IMG/VR virus record: IMGVR_UViG_3300012005_000008
Coordinates: 1-56,010 of that record
From: a virus
DNA length: 56,010 bases
Strand: one strand, 5' to 3'
The position numbers and the translations under genes are program-made. Every line of letters begins with the position of its first letter. Positions within the stretch are counted from its first letter, which is position 1. Below the pieces are notes generated by a model. The model made no database searches. It had not been told where the DNA came from and saw only the letters and a program-made list of their open reading frames with translations. Shown in pieces: positions 25,001-34,542 of this stretch.

Positions 25001-25512
25001 ATGCTCTAATGCAAAAATATCTACGCGACTTGCTTGTCGACGAGCCTGCACCACCAACCTCTTTAGAGCTGCGTAGCACGTATCGCACGTTGATTGAATC
25101 CAAGATGATCTCTGACTCGGTGATCATGCACTCTGGCAAGCTCAAGCTTCTCTTCGGTAGCAAGGCTGTTCCAGAGCTTCGCGCGCGCTTCCGAGTAGTT
25201 CCTTCTGACAGCGCGAAACTAACAGGGGATCAGATTCGAGCTAGAGTTTTGGACGTTATCAATAGCTACTTTAGCATCGATAATTGGGACTTCGGTCAAA
25301 GCTTCTATGCGACTGAACTGTGCGCCGTCATCCACAAGACTCTATTGTCAGAGATCTCCTCAGTTGTTTTGGTTCCTGAGTTTCCAACCAATTACTTTGG
25401 TGACCTATTTTACCTTAGGTCAGCGGCTGATGAGGTGTTCGTATCCTGCGCTAAGCTGGAGAACATCGAGCTAGTTACTGGTCTTGACCGATTGACGTTG
25501 AAGCAACGATGA
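22024..25512 (+). CDS. 6: Baseplate wedge protein gp6-like
   Basis: A 1,162-residue protein. The start at 22024 gives MSTSPLLSTAESWERVY, just after the late octamer; an in-frame ATG at 21973 lies before the promoter and is unlikely. The N-terminus (NYPEHFNDYIESSQLVAIAE, then AYIAEQLAYRVDMSVHENLL) is typical of T4-like gp6, which forms the inner ring of the baseplate. It is nearly twice the T4 length (660). Residues ~690-765 form an extra beta-type module also seen in the next, giant protein. The 3' end overlaps an antisense gene by 42 bases. Confidence 0.9.
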   Translation: MSTSPLLSTAESWERVYKAFEEVNFTAYDYDSVKQSLLDYLKFNYPEHFNDYIESSQLVAIAEMFAYIAEQLAYRVDMSVHENLLPTATRKQSILRLAKLISYTASRNIPLRGLVKINSISTSEDIRDSQGNSLSNRVVKWNDSNNQLWREQFFIVINKILTQSFGNPFKSFQIDDTVFTQYEFKNVVETESDRSSFRNGVLRLKVSSNGVDIPFELVPADVDQDGVFERSPNQNAYFTLLYGDDGYGDASDTTGFMMFLKQGILGKYTYTFDKKLPNRVLDLNVTNINDVDVWVQSVDQQGVITTEWDNVPSVSGSNLAFNNIQSRTKYEIETLEDDQIRLLFGDGDFADIPAGTFNIWARQSSSGGIEITKSQIVEQSETFLYTSKIGKQESCTVTYSLVSALQNSSDSEDSEHIRAAAPAVYYTQNRMVNGEDYNSFFLKDPSILRLKAINRTFAGQPKYIDWNDASGNYQNIKLFGNDARIYYDITAGTESIQSSARSLIDKVLEPALSDAGIRNLILYSFYNTSNILKKAFIRPRPAFIEDTTQIVFGYPLKEKTLIQGALDRHWYGEPDSAVLLDINLSETSQLTKTPYAIVNGDTDQLIYDSNLKMVVKNFITGTYTLVPTPGNISGIQESSIRQKRFGIQFNPDRPFASQLRIVQWTQNPADILDADYLDGSDIEQAVSVAETVTVEITGTDGTFSVHGSVTGDHPPGIVGEVYLNEYMHFLIQFPKAATDTSIYLGDAFIIDVVPTLDGLLTAVIYKQNLTGVFELIDENILTANSEAMPYDPTEPSQSWYMIVERVDDPQGQLSYWKVTKRNFNLVVESPTTKFFFDRDSNLIDPDTKLIVHDSIRILKSNLDVTRVKAIGIDQVYDVVNDVKYPNGETNYNALSIMTDTIQSPDTTEFLRFIGPTDYVYFTIDALTGKLIPIKATPFIANQGWINDTSGNYVRKAGREQLDFMWQHFTANDHLIDPSVSNIIDVYVITRGYYALMQKYLRDLLVDEPAPPTSLELRSTYRTLIESKMISDSVIMHSGKLKLLFGSKAVPELRARFRVVPSDSAKLTGDQIRARVLDVINSYFSIDNWDFGQSFYATELCAVIHKTLLSEISSVVLVPEFPTNYFGDLFYLRSAADEVFVSCAKLENIELVTGLDRLTLKQR

Positions 25513-25752
25513 AACTCCAACTTTCATAACGTGGACTGGAAAGGACCATCCGGTAGCTGGGTTCTCGTTCCAACCAACCGCCTTGCCATTGGCTAGCTCA
25601 ACCCAAAAGTGAACATTCTTCTGTGTGCCAGGCCACCGTGTGTCGTGAGAGTAATGAGACTGGACTACTTCAACATCAGCAAACTTCCGGGCCTTGGTGT
25701 TATCGTACGTGCATTCCATCAAGTCGTGCATTACTTCTTTAAGAGTGGCCAT
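25471..25752 (-). CDS. Small hypothetical protein antisense to the end of gp6
   Basis: A 93-residue protein starting at ATG 25752 (MATLKEVMHDLMECTYDN), just after GAGGAAT; an ATG eight codons upstream is also open. It has a conserved-looking aromatic core (NVHFWVELANGKAVGW). It lies alone between two late genes, on the opposite strand, behind its own TTTACA-N17-TATAAT promoter. No family recognised. Confidence 0.65.
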   Translation of the reverse strand: MATLKEVMHDLMECTYDNTKARKFADVEVVQSHYSHDTRWPGTQKNVHFWVELANGKAVGWNENPATGWSFPVHVMKVGVSSLLQRQSVKTSN

Positions 25753-25786
25753 TCTATTCCTCGTTCGGTTGATCAAGCAATAAGAT

Positions 25787-25815
25787 ATTATACCTCATAG
25801 CCTATGGAGTGTAAA
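25787..25815 (-). promoter_or_regulatory. Early-type promoter TTTACA-N17-TATAAT
   Basis: The minus strand reads TTTACA (plus 25810-25815), 17 bases, then TATAAT (plus 25787-25792), about 35 bases before the gene at 25752. Confidence 0.75.
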
Positions 25816-25850
25816 CAGGAATTTCCTAATCTCTAGAAAGATCTCACTGG

Positions 25851-25859
25851 TGTAAATAA
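25851..25859 (+). promoter_or_regulatory. Putative late promoter TGTAAATAA
   Basis: TAAATA-type motif 27 bases before the start of the 2,882-residue structural gene. Confidence 0.55.
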
Positions 25860-25886
25860 CATATACACGGATTTCTTCCAGAGATT

Positions 25887-28800
25887 ATGGCAAAAAAATC
25901 ACTCGATCTAACGACTCTCCTTCCTAAGCAATACAGGGACAAGACTCTTGACACCTTGCTCAAGAATCTGTTCAACCGTCATGTCTCAAAGGCTGACACT
26001 CAACCAATGTTTGGATTCATTGGTGACGGTGATCTTTCAGCTGGAGAGATAGCCTTAGATGAAACTGACCTTGAGCGTCAGATTAACCAGATCACCTCTT
26101 TGATCTACGCAGAACATGGTACTGAAAAGAAAGTCTATTCATGGCCAGATCTGGTTCAAAAGCTTATCCTCCTAGGTGTAAACTATAACACGATCGGCCA
26201 ATGGTTTAGGACGTCTAGTTACAACTTTGTTCCTCCGATTGACATAGATAAATTTTGTAATTTCCAAGAGTATTTCTGGATCGGGTCGTGGGTGCAGCAA
26301 TCTCCAACGTTAGATTATTCTTCGTTTGGATTGCCAGCTATCTCTAACGTAACCGATGCTTTTGCTCGCTCTAACCTGATTTATAAGCCAGAATATTACA
26401 CGATCGAGCGCGGACCAATTGACTCTGTTTCTCACCATCCAGCAAGCCCAACTCCAGCTATCCCAGGATGGTCTGATTGGTCATTGACAAACCTTTGGGT
26501 TCACAAGGTCGACATCATTAGCTTCCTAGAAACAAATGGTGGGATTGTTTCCTTTGGTGCTTTGACTCAGGCAAACCGTCCTATCATTGAGTACTCGTCA
26601 AAGCTAAAGCTAAACACCTACCAGGATGTTACTAACGCTCCATCAGATAGCGGTAACTTCCGCTTGGTGTCTAAGATTCGCAGCAATCAACCTCCGCTAT
26701 TTGATCTTTACCTGTGTGATGGTTCTCACTCGAGCTATGCTTCATCGATCTTTTATTATTCCGAAGGTAGTGAATTCCCGGTTGATGCTTCGGTTGAGCG
26801 TCGTCTCGCGATAGATTCAAACTCGGACTTTACATTTGAACACGCGTTAGTCTCTGACGGCGGAGACTTGATGTTCTTCAAAACCTGGGATGGGCTACAG
26901 TTCAACCTGGGAACTATCTGGACAAAGGGTCTGGAGGCTTTCCCACGCTACGTCAAGTATGATAATAGCGGAACAACGATCAATCAAGATAAGTTCTTTA
27001 ACTACAAGAACTATTACTACGTTCCAGTTAACCTTCCAAGCTATAATCCAACCGGAGAACCTGAGTATGCGGTGATTGAAGTTGGAGGAGCGTCGGCTTG
27101 GTCAACTACAAACTTTTGGGTGCACGTCACCAAGCTACGTCGTAGCGAGAAGGCGCAATATATTCAAGCATCGCGTCCCATCATTGAATTCAATAAGTCA
27201 TTAGAGTCTGAGCTCTTGACTGATAAAACATCATTAAATCAATTGCCACGTTTTAAGGTTTACGCTTTTGATGATGTGACTAATGAATATGTTCAAATCA
27301 TTCAACAAGATAATCCAGCGATTGTAAACCTTAATGATGCATACCTCAACGGAGCATTAATCACCAACCTGGATGACTTGGGTCCGACGGTAAAGCAAGC
27401 TGTTCAAAACACACCAGAGCTACTAGCTAATACATTTACTCTGGGTTCTAACACCTTCCTTCAATCATTTAAGACTGGCCAATTTGTTCCAACACGTGAT
27501 GGAGCCGTCTACGGCTATCGTGCCGATGTTATCTCTTTCTTAGAACCTAGTAAAGGTACGATTGGCTCAATTAGCGTGGCTACGTCTTGCGTTCCAGAGA
27601 TAATCACTCTTACCTGGAGCCACGCTGATAACAACTTCATCGTGACTGGCTCGGTTACTGGAAATATCTCTACTGCAATGCTTGGATCATCTTGCACCGC
27701 ATCAGGTGTAACATTCATCATTAACGCTGGCGCTACACCATTTGCTGATGGAGATACGTTCTCGATTCAGATCAAGAGCTACGTTTATGAAGATGCAAAC
27801 TTATACATTAACATCGGCGGCGGTTTCAGGACCTTTACAAAACCATCTTCGATAGTTGATGAGGTAACTCTTTCTGAAAAGATAGAAACTATACCAGAGC
27901 TACGTGATGGTATCTGGGAAGTTCCTCCGCAGTTAGAGTGGAACGTTCAAAATGAAACTAGGACTAAGCTTGGTCAGGGAGATTTATACTATCATTTAAC
28001 ATCAGTCATAAAGGCTCAAACTGGTCTAGTGGGATCTGAAACAGGAAGCAATAATTTCCGTCAACTCAAATCTACTAATCAGCTTAACCTTGGATTGGGT
28101 GGAGCTATTAAACAATTTGATGGTCGTACAGCTCTTCTCATCTCGCTGATGATGCAAGAAGGTGTGACAATTACATCTATCCTCGAGTTTGCGCGTCAAA
28201 ATTATGAAGGGTTATTTAGCTCAATTCACACCTTCGTTGAAGATGTCTTGCCGGGCCTCTTATCGCAAGGATCAGTATACCCTCCGCAAGATGGAGACTC
28301 CATTGATCCTAGGTTGGTTGAATCGTTTAAGAGCTACTTCGGTGCTAATACTTCTTTCAAGCAAGCTTTGGTAGATACGACCTCTCCGATTCAAGGATTG
28401 GCCGCTACGCTGCCTTACCTGGGGTTGTGTCCTAAGGTATTACCTCGCAAGGAGCTTGATTTAGATCTTAACCTTCAGATGTTAGTTCACCACGATGGTC
28501 ATCGGTCGATGTTAGCAACCACATCTGTTGATCTGTTAAAAAAGATCGTTCTTAAGAAATTCTTACGCTCAACCGGTCAAGAAACATCTGGAATCGTAAA
28601 TGCTGCATCTTTCCCAACAGAGCGTCCATTCCGTGGCCAATTTTGGTTCCAAGCATCAACCGAGCAGCTGTTCGTTTACAACGTCATCTCAGATGTTGGC
28701 TCGCTCCCAGCAGATTCTCAGCATGGAGATTATTCTTATGACCGTCTCTCTAACACGATCTATCAATTTAATGGCGCTTGGATTCAGCTAGAAGATTATG

Positions 28801-31800
28801 AAGTAACATCACCATGGGTAGAGATCAAGCTCGACATTATTGAGCAAAATATAGCATTAGCTCTTGAAACTGAGCTTTATGATAAATGCCCAACGCTGAC
28901 TCAAAAGCTTGTAACTTCAAAATTTGAGAATACCACCGACTTCACCCCAAATATGAAGAAGGAGCTAGAACGCTTCGGTATCAAATATGGGACAGCTGAT
29001 GTTTATAGCTCTTCTTATAATCCAAATAATGCATTTACTTGGAACTATCGTAGCTTGTCAGCTCATTCTACCTGGAATGAGATCTATAAGGCGGCGTACG
29101 GAACATCACGTCCAGATCTTCAACCGTGGATCCCAGCTGGGTATGCGACCGAGCAAGCCTTGATTGACGCATTGCTTGGTGGTGGATTAGTTTCTCCACA
29201 AACAACATCGTGGAATCAAACGATGTGGATCCAACCCAGCATCGCAACCTTCTTGCGTTCAGCATATTTGATAAATTGTCAACAGCTTAAGCTATCAGTT
29301 GACCTAGCAACAGGTAACTTGTTGTCTCCATATTCTACTAACTTTGAATCGTTCTTTTCTTCAATTCCAACTACTGCTTCAGATTCATTCTACTTTGGGG
29401 CGATGGCGCCTGTAGAAACGTTCTGGAGAAAAACTGTTAACTACTTGTATTCACTGCAAAAGGTTTACTTTAAGATCAATCCTTTAGAGTATGTGCGTGA
29501 CACATGGGGGATTAAGTATGAAAACGTGGGAGACTATAGCCTTAATTCTTCATATGGACGTAAAGAATCAAACGTAGACTTCCAACTTCACGGAGACCCT
29601 CTTAGTGCGACGGTTTCGGTTACTGACCCGCTTCGTAAGCTCACATCAAACTTAAGCTGCATAGTCCAAACACCGCCGGACTTCTCGGTGTCATACACCT
29701 TCCGTTGCGTGAGTAGGCTTGACAACTTGTTTGAGATCACGATGAATGGTCAGGATGAGATCATTGATCACGCCACCGTCGGCGCAGCTTGGAGCGATGA
29801 AACCATTTCGGTTTACATCTCAACTAAGCTCGGTCAATATTACTGGGGAGATACATTTACAATCAACGTGTCTCATGATGGTTCACTTAAGATATCTGCC
29901 TCGAGCCAACCTAACTTATTTGTTGAGGGTTTGAATCAACTGTACGTTCAATATCGTCGCTTATACGGAGAAGACCTTAACATCTCGATCAATCAAACCA
30001 TGCTAAAGAATTGGGTGGTCAAGGCCGGATATCGTTTCGGTGGGTTGATCAACACAGATTCGCTAGTATTGAAAAATCAAGATGATGCTAATATTGACAC
30101 ATCTGCCTACAAGGTTCTTATCAAGGAAAATAAATTCCATGACAGTAGCTGGTTGAATTCTTTAAAGATTCAATTAGTTCAAAAGGGTTCATCTATTGGT
30201 CAAGTTCCACGTATTGGACCAGCTGGTTCTCCTGGAGAAGATTGGGTTTATCGAGTTGACGTGTTCAATGACGCGCGCACACACCTAGCGTGGTATAAGT
30301 TTAATCAACAAGCGATCGCTAGTACCTTCATCGCGATGGGTGGAGATAAGACTACCTATGCTTGGAAGCGTCGTAGTCAGAAGGTTGATATCCTTAATTT
30401 TCAAGCTCCATTTTTGATTCGCGGAATTCAAAACGTAGTCGACTTTATCTTTGGGTATGCGATGAAGTTAGAAGACGACGGGTGGAGGTTTAATGATCAG
30501 GAAAACCCTGTCATAGATGAAGCTACTGGGCGCCCAGTTGGATATGATTTATTAGTTGAGCAATTCATCAATCAACAGTTCTCTAACGTTAATGCCGGTT
30601 CTGCTTTTGTACTCAACCCGTTCTCTCGTAAGGTATGGTTTAGCACTCCTCGCGGTTATGTATCTGATTTGTTTGAACAAATCGGTTTAGAGCAAGAAAC
30701 AGTTTGCACCATCCTAGACCAAAACCAACGGCAAATCAAGAAGTCTGAACTGCGTATCTTCCGTCAAGATGACATGACCGAAATCATCTTTGATAAGCCA
30801 GCATATACGGTACACCTGCTGACTAGCGAGGGGGAACATGTTTCATTATTCGAAAATTATTCTCTAGATAGCACCTTGATCTATGACTCTTTCTTGGGTC
30901 AACGCACACAAAAGATCTTCATCAGCGGCGATCGACAAACTGTATTCTCTGGGCGGTTAGACCTGGGTGGACACTTCTTGCTCGGTGATCAGATGAAGCG
31001 CAACCTTGAAGATTCTGTTAGCGGAATTCTCGATCTATATGGCACTAGCGGTGTTCCAGCTAAATTACCAGAGACTGATTATGCAAGGTCTCTATTAGGT
31101 TTTTCCAAGAAGTCATACTTTGCTGACAGGGGTTGTACTGATGCAACAGAGTTCCGATTCTGGCAAGGTATGATCGCCAATAAGGGAACTAACGTTTCAT
31201 TAGATGCTTTCACTAATTCTTCACAGTTCCAAACGTCGACGCTAGACGAGTATTGGGCTTATCGTTTGGCTAACTATGGAGACGCAAGAACGATTCAAAA
31301 AGTAGAGCTTAATATAACACCCGAAGATGGCATTCCAGAGCATACAAATTATCTCTTGATTGAAAATGATGAGCTTAGCTTATTAAAAAATTATCAATTA
31401 AATGCAGGGTTTAACGTCGCAAGCATGGGCATCACGGCCTATGATATCTCAACGCTATACTCAGCGGTGGAATCAATTGGATATGATTACGTAGATCCAA
31501 GAGGTTGTGTTATTCTTCGTCCAGATGATGAGCAACGCTGGCATAAGTATGATGACCTTCGGGTTCTTCAATATTTAGAGGCTGATGTTATTGCTGAATA
31601 TAGATTCGTTCCAACTGCGGCTAATAAGATCTATGTGATTTTAGGACAAGACGGGAAACCTGTTCGCGCAGATGCATTTGAGATCGTTGACTTATTATCA
31701 GATGGAGTTGTATACTATGAAGCTGGTGATTACACTGATTCTGAGCCATATGACACCGCTCCGTATGATGATGCTGGATATGACACGATAGATCCGTTAT

Positions 31801-34535
31801 CAGCGCCTGGTATTCCAATCTTTAGTCCTCCAAGATTTACTCGGTTAAATCACAGCACGATTCTCATCACCGATGTTAATTTGCTTGGACGCCCTCTTAA
31901 GGCGATCGCGTACGGCCCGGCTTTTGCAAAGTATAGCCCTTCTAGCTTAATCGACTATCGCTCAAATGTCGTGATTAGAGATGACATCATCTGGTGGGAT
32001 CCAGCCAGGGGTGTTCATCACCCAGAAGCGATACAAGAAGTAGACATTATGTCTGACAAAGATCCGGCTCGCTACAATAAAAGCTTGATGACATACAAGA
32101 ATACCAACGTAGAAACTCTGCGACCTTGGGGGAATGAGCAAGTTGGTAACTTATGGTGGAACACCAACGAGCTAACATGGCAACCATATTCCGACTCAAA
32201 GCTCATCACCGACATGAGTCAACGTCTTAATAGCTGGGGGGCTATATCTGATTCATCTACCATTGAGGTTTATGAGTGGTTCAAATCTTCAGTTGCACCC
32301 ACTGACTATGCATCAACATCAGATGTTGATGGCGAAGTTGCGATTCGCAATACATTAAAGCGTACTCGCAGCTGGACACAACGCCCTGTAGCTTGGAGAT
32401 ATTCTGATAATCCAGCAAACCGTCGCTCATTTACTGCGTATCAACCAGCTCGTTTGTTATTTGATTTGCAGGCCATCGGAGATGGATATAGCTCAATTGG
32501 TAGGGCGATAATCTCATCTGGATCATTTACTGATTTAGGAATTAGCAAAGGTAGCAAGATCGCTGGAGCTATCTACGGTAACGGAGGAAATAATAAAAAT
32601 GATGTGTACCTGACTGACATCTATGGAACGGCTGTTGTTACTTCTTCTCCATCGATCGTTATTGGAAGCTCAACTAATTTCACCGATGGTGGATCATTTG
32701 AGGCAAGCATCTTGTACACCATTGCTATAGAAATAGATGATCGCCGTATGTCCTATCGGAAGACCAACGTACTGGGACAGTACGTTTTCTCTAATGAACA
32801 AGATGGGTTTGATTACTACATTCGCGCAACTCACGTATCATCTGGGGAAACACAGCGGGTAATTGTTCATGATGTGCCGATATCTGCAAACACGATGGAC
32901 GTATATTCTTTTGATAATCTTGGTATCAAGCTTAATTGCACCACATTGTTTAATCGTGTTGATATTCCATTAATAACAGAGGCAGACCGCAGGCAATTCT
33001 CATCTCAGGTGATTGGTAGCGCTAACCATGATCTATGGTTACGCCATGCAGTAAATGTTTTCATCAATATTCCTTTTATAACCAGCAACGTTTGGACGGT
33101 ACAGCTTGACGATTCAAATGATAACTCTAATCGTGGGTGGATCTCTTGGACTGATCCAGCATCTAATCCAATTCGTGACTTTACACCACCGCTGAACAGG
33201 TACGAACCGTTTGCTGGAGCTTGGGTTGACATGGGAGGGCAGCTTGCTCCGTTGGCAGATGATGTCAAAGCTCGACTCGCTGATCCTTGGACATGGTTTG
33301 ATGGATTGGACTACACCCCATATCAATACACCTGGAGCAATTGGGAGCTGTACACTCACACGTTGAGTTCGGTTCGCTATTACCTTGTGTCTGGGACTCA
33401 TGATGATTACATGAAGAGCTTTTTCACTTATGATATTCCATTTGATCTATTCACTTCACGTGTATCAGTGTATGTAAATGAAGTTCAACTAGCACCGTCT
33501 CAATGGGAGCCTTTGATTAGGTATGTTGATTCTACACCGATTGGAACTTACGTTCACATTCATGAAGATGCCGTACAGATGGGTGATATGATGAAAATAA
33601 AGGTTCTTCCTGTTCCGATCTCTGGCGATGACCTCCGTTTTGATCCGGCGATTCTTGATAACATCTTTAAGAACACTCAGTTCAAGATTGACTTCCCTCA
33701 CGTTTATGAGTTGTCTCGTGATGATTCTGATCATTATACTACTAAAAACTACTATTTCTGGGTTAAAAATCGCGTAGCTCCTGGTAAAAACAAGCGTCTT
33801 TCTACGAGTAAGGTAGCCGAGTTACTTCATCAACATGATGGAGCGTATGAAGCTCCTCAGATCATGAAACAATATAACCAGATCGACGGGCGACCAAATC
33901 GTTATTCGGTTCTCTCTGTTAGAGGGCTTGGTACTTATGTTCATCAAGATAACCAATATAAGCTGCGAATCGCTAATAATGGAACCTTAAGGAATGATGA
34001 TAAAAATATGACATTAAAGAACGCTCACGTTGAGTGGATCTTGCTACGCCCGGGACAACCAAATAAGATTCCAAAAACTTTGTGGGATAAGTTGACGGAA
34101 ACGATGGTGGGTAAAACCGCCGTAAATCAATTGCTACCGTTCTCTCCATTACAAAAGTATGATGATCGTAATAATACAAATGATCGTTTTGGATTCGGAG
34201 ATGGACAGATTTTGGCTGAACCTAACCCAACAATTGACACGGTAAAAGATACCATCCTGGCTCATACCCGAGTTAATAAATATCAAGGATTATTGCCAGA
34301 GATGATTTCTTACACGGGTTTTGATATCAATCAACTTGATTCTTACTTGTCAACGGCATCTTCAATTAGAAAATTTATGGCCGATCTTTGGAGGTTTGCA
34401 AAACCTAAGCAGATCAATGAGATCTTCTTTGCTGTTTTGCTAGATTCAGCAGCAAAGAATTTAGAGCTGACTGATTTCTTTAAGACTTCATTCATTTCAC
34501 TATCTGATATTCGTGTTGTTAATAATGGAAGCTAA
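25887..34535 (+). CDS. Giant virion protein, gp7 position (baseplate-associated)
   Basis: A 2,882-residue protein that directly follows gp6 and precedes another structural gene, the position of T4 gp7 (1,032 residues). It starts LDLTTLLPKQYRDKTLDTLL, a form seen in large structural proteins of T4-like phages that sit in or on the baseplate. The sequence is mainly beta, rich in Asn, Ser and aromatic residues. Two internal modules (residues ~560-635 and ~1245-1335) resemble one in the gp6-like protein. A Tyr/Asp-rich segment (SEPYDTAPYDDAGYDTID) lies near 1950. No catalytic motif was seen. The gp7 equivalence is positional only. Confidence 0.8.
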   Translation: MAKKSLDLTTLLPKQYRDKTLDTLLKNLFNRHVSKADTQPMFGFIGDGDLSAGEIALDETDLERQINQITSLIYAEHGTEKKVYSWPDLVQKLILLGVNYNTIGQWFRTSSYNFVPPIDIDKFCNFQEYFWIGSWVQQSPTLDYSSFGLPAISNVTDAFARSNLIYKPEYYTIERGPIDSVSHHPASPTPAIPGWSDWSLTNLWVHKVDIISFLETNGGIVSFGALTQANRPIIEYSSKLKLNTYQDVTNAPSDSGNFRLVSKIRSNQPPLFDLYLCDGSHSSYASSIFYYSEGSEFPVDASVERRLAIDSNSDFTFEHALVSDGGDLMFFKTWDGLQFNLGTIWTKGLEAFPRYVKYDNSGTTINQDKFFNYKNYYYVPVNLPSYNPTGEPEYAVIEVGGASAWSTTNFWVHVTKLRRSEKAQYIQASRPIIEFNKSLESELLTDKTSLNQLPRFKVYAFDDVTNEYVQIIQQDNPAIVNLNDAYLNGALITNLDDLGPTVKQAVQNTPELLANTFTLGSNTFLQSFKTGQFVPTRDGAVYGYRADVISFLEPSKGTIGSISVATSCVPEIITLTWSHADNNFIVTGSVTGNISTAMLGSSCTASGVTFIINAGATPFADGDTFSIQIKSYVYEDANLYINIGGGFRTFTKPSSIVDEVTLSEKIETIPELRDGIWEVPPQLEWNVQNETRTKLGQGDLYYHLTSVIKAQTGLVGSETGSNNFRQLKSTNQLNLGLGGAIKQFDGRTALLISLMMQEGVTITSILEFARQNYEGLFSSIHTFVEDVLPGLLSQGSVYPPQDGDSIDPRLVESFKSYFGANTSFKQALVDTTSPIQGLAATLPYLGLCPKVLPRKELDLDLNLQMLVHHDGHRSMLATTSVDLLKKIVLKKFLRSTGQETSGIVNAASFPTERPFRGQFWFQASTEQLFVYNVISDVGSLPADSQHGDYSYDRLSNTIYQFNGAWIQLEDYEVTSPWVEIKLDIIEQNIALALETELYDKCPTLTQKLVTSKFENTTDFTPNMKKELERFGIKYGTADVYSSSYNPNNAFTWNYRSLSAHSTWNEIYKAAYGTSRPDLQPWIPAGYATEQALIDALLGGGLVSPQTTSWNQTMWIQPSIATFLRSAYLINCQQLKLSVDLATGNLLSPYSTNFESFFSSIPTTASDSFYFGAMAPVETFWRKTVNYLYSLQKVYFKINPLEYVRDTWGIKYENVGDYSLNSSYGRKESNVDFQLHGDPLSATVSVTDPLRKLTSNLSCIVQTPPDFSVSYTFRCVSRLDNLFEITMNGQDEIIDHATVGAAWSDETISVYISTKLGQYYWGDTFTINVSHDGSLKISASSQPNLFVEGLNQLYVQYRRLYGEDLNISINQTMLKNWVVKAGYRFGGLINTDSLVLKNQDDANIDTSAYKVLIKENKFHDSSWLNSLKIQLVQKGSSIGQVPRIGPAGSPGEDWVYRVDVFNDARTHLAWYKFNQQAIASTFIAMGGDKTTYAWKRRSQKVDILNFQAPFLIRGIQNVVDFIFGYAMKLEDDGWRFNDQENPVIDEATGRPVGYDLLVEQFINQQFSNVNAGSAFVLNPFSRKVWFSTPRGYVSDLFEQIGLEQETVCTILDQNQRQIKKSELRIFRQDDMTEIIFDKPAYTVHLLTSEGEHVSLFENYSLDSTLIYDSFLGQRTQKIFISGDRQTVFSGRLDLGGHFLLGDQMKRNLEDSVSGILDLYGTSGVPAKLPETDYARSLLGFSKKSYFADRGCTDATEFRFWQGMIANKGTNVSLDAFTNSSQFQTSTLDEYWAYRLANYGDARTIQKVELNITPEDGIPEHTNYLLIENDELSLLKNYQLNAGFNVASMGITAYDISTLYSAVESIGYDYVDPRGCVILRPDDEQRWHKYDDLRVLQYLEADVIAEYRFVPTAANKIYVILGQDGKPVRADAFEIVDLLSDGVVYYEAGDYTDSEPYDTAPYDDAGYDTIDPLSAPGIPIFSPPRFTRLNHSTILITDVNLLGRPLKAIAYGPAFAKYSPSSLIDYRSNVVIRDDIIWWDPARGVHHPEAIQEVDIMSDKDPARYNKSLMTYKNTNVETLRPWGNEQVGNLWWNTNELTWQPYSDSKLITDMSQRLNSWGAISDSSTIEVYEWFKSSVAPTDYASTSDVDGEVAIRNTLKRTRSWTQRPVAWRYSDNPANRRSFTAYQPARLLFDLQAIGDGYSSIGRAIISSGSFTDLGISKGSKIAGAIYGNGGNNKNDVYLTDIYGTAVVTSSPSIVIGSSTNFTDGGSFEASILYTIAIEIDDRRMSYRKTNVLGQYVFSNEQDGFDYYIRATHVSSGETQRVIVHDVPISANTMDVYSFDNLGIKLNCTTLFNRVDIPLITEADRRQFSSQVIGSANHDLWLRHAVNVFINIPFITSNVWTVQLDDSNDNSNRGWISWTDPASNPIRDFTPPLNRYEPFAGAWVDMGGQLAPLADDVKARLADPWTWFDGLDYTPYQYTWSNWELYTHTLSSVRYYLVSGTHDDYMKSFFTYDIPFDLFTSRVSVYVNEVQLAPSQWEPLIRYVDSTPIGTYVHIHEDAVQMGDMMKIKVLPVPISGDDLRFDPAILDNIFKNTQFKIDFPHVYELSRDDSDHYTTKNYYFWVKNRVAPGKNKRLSTSKVAELLHQHDGAYEAPQIMKQYNQIDGRPNRYSVLSVRGLGTYVHQDNQYKLRIANNGTLRNDDKNMTLKNAHVEWILLRPGQPNKIPKTLWDKLTETMVGKTAVNQLLPFSPLQKYDDRNNTNDRFGFGDGQILAEPNPTIDTVKDTILAHTRVNKYQGLLPEMISYTGFDINQLDSYLSTASSIRKFMADLWRFAKPKQINEIFFAVLLDSAAKNLELTDFFKTSFISLSDIRVVNNGS

Positions 34536-34542
34536 GTAGATA

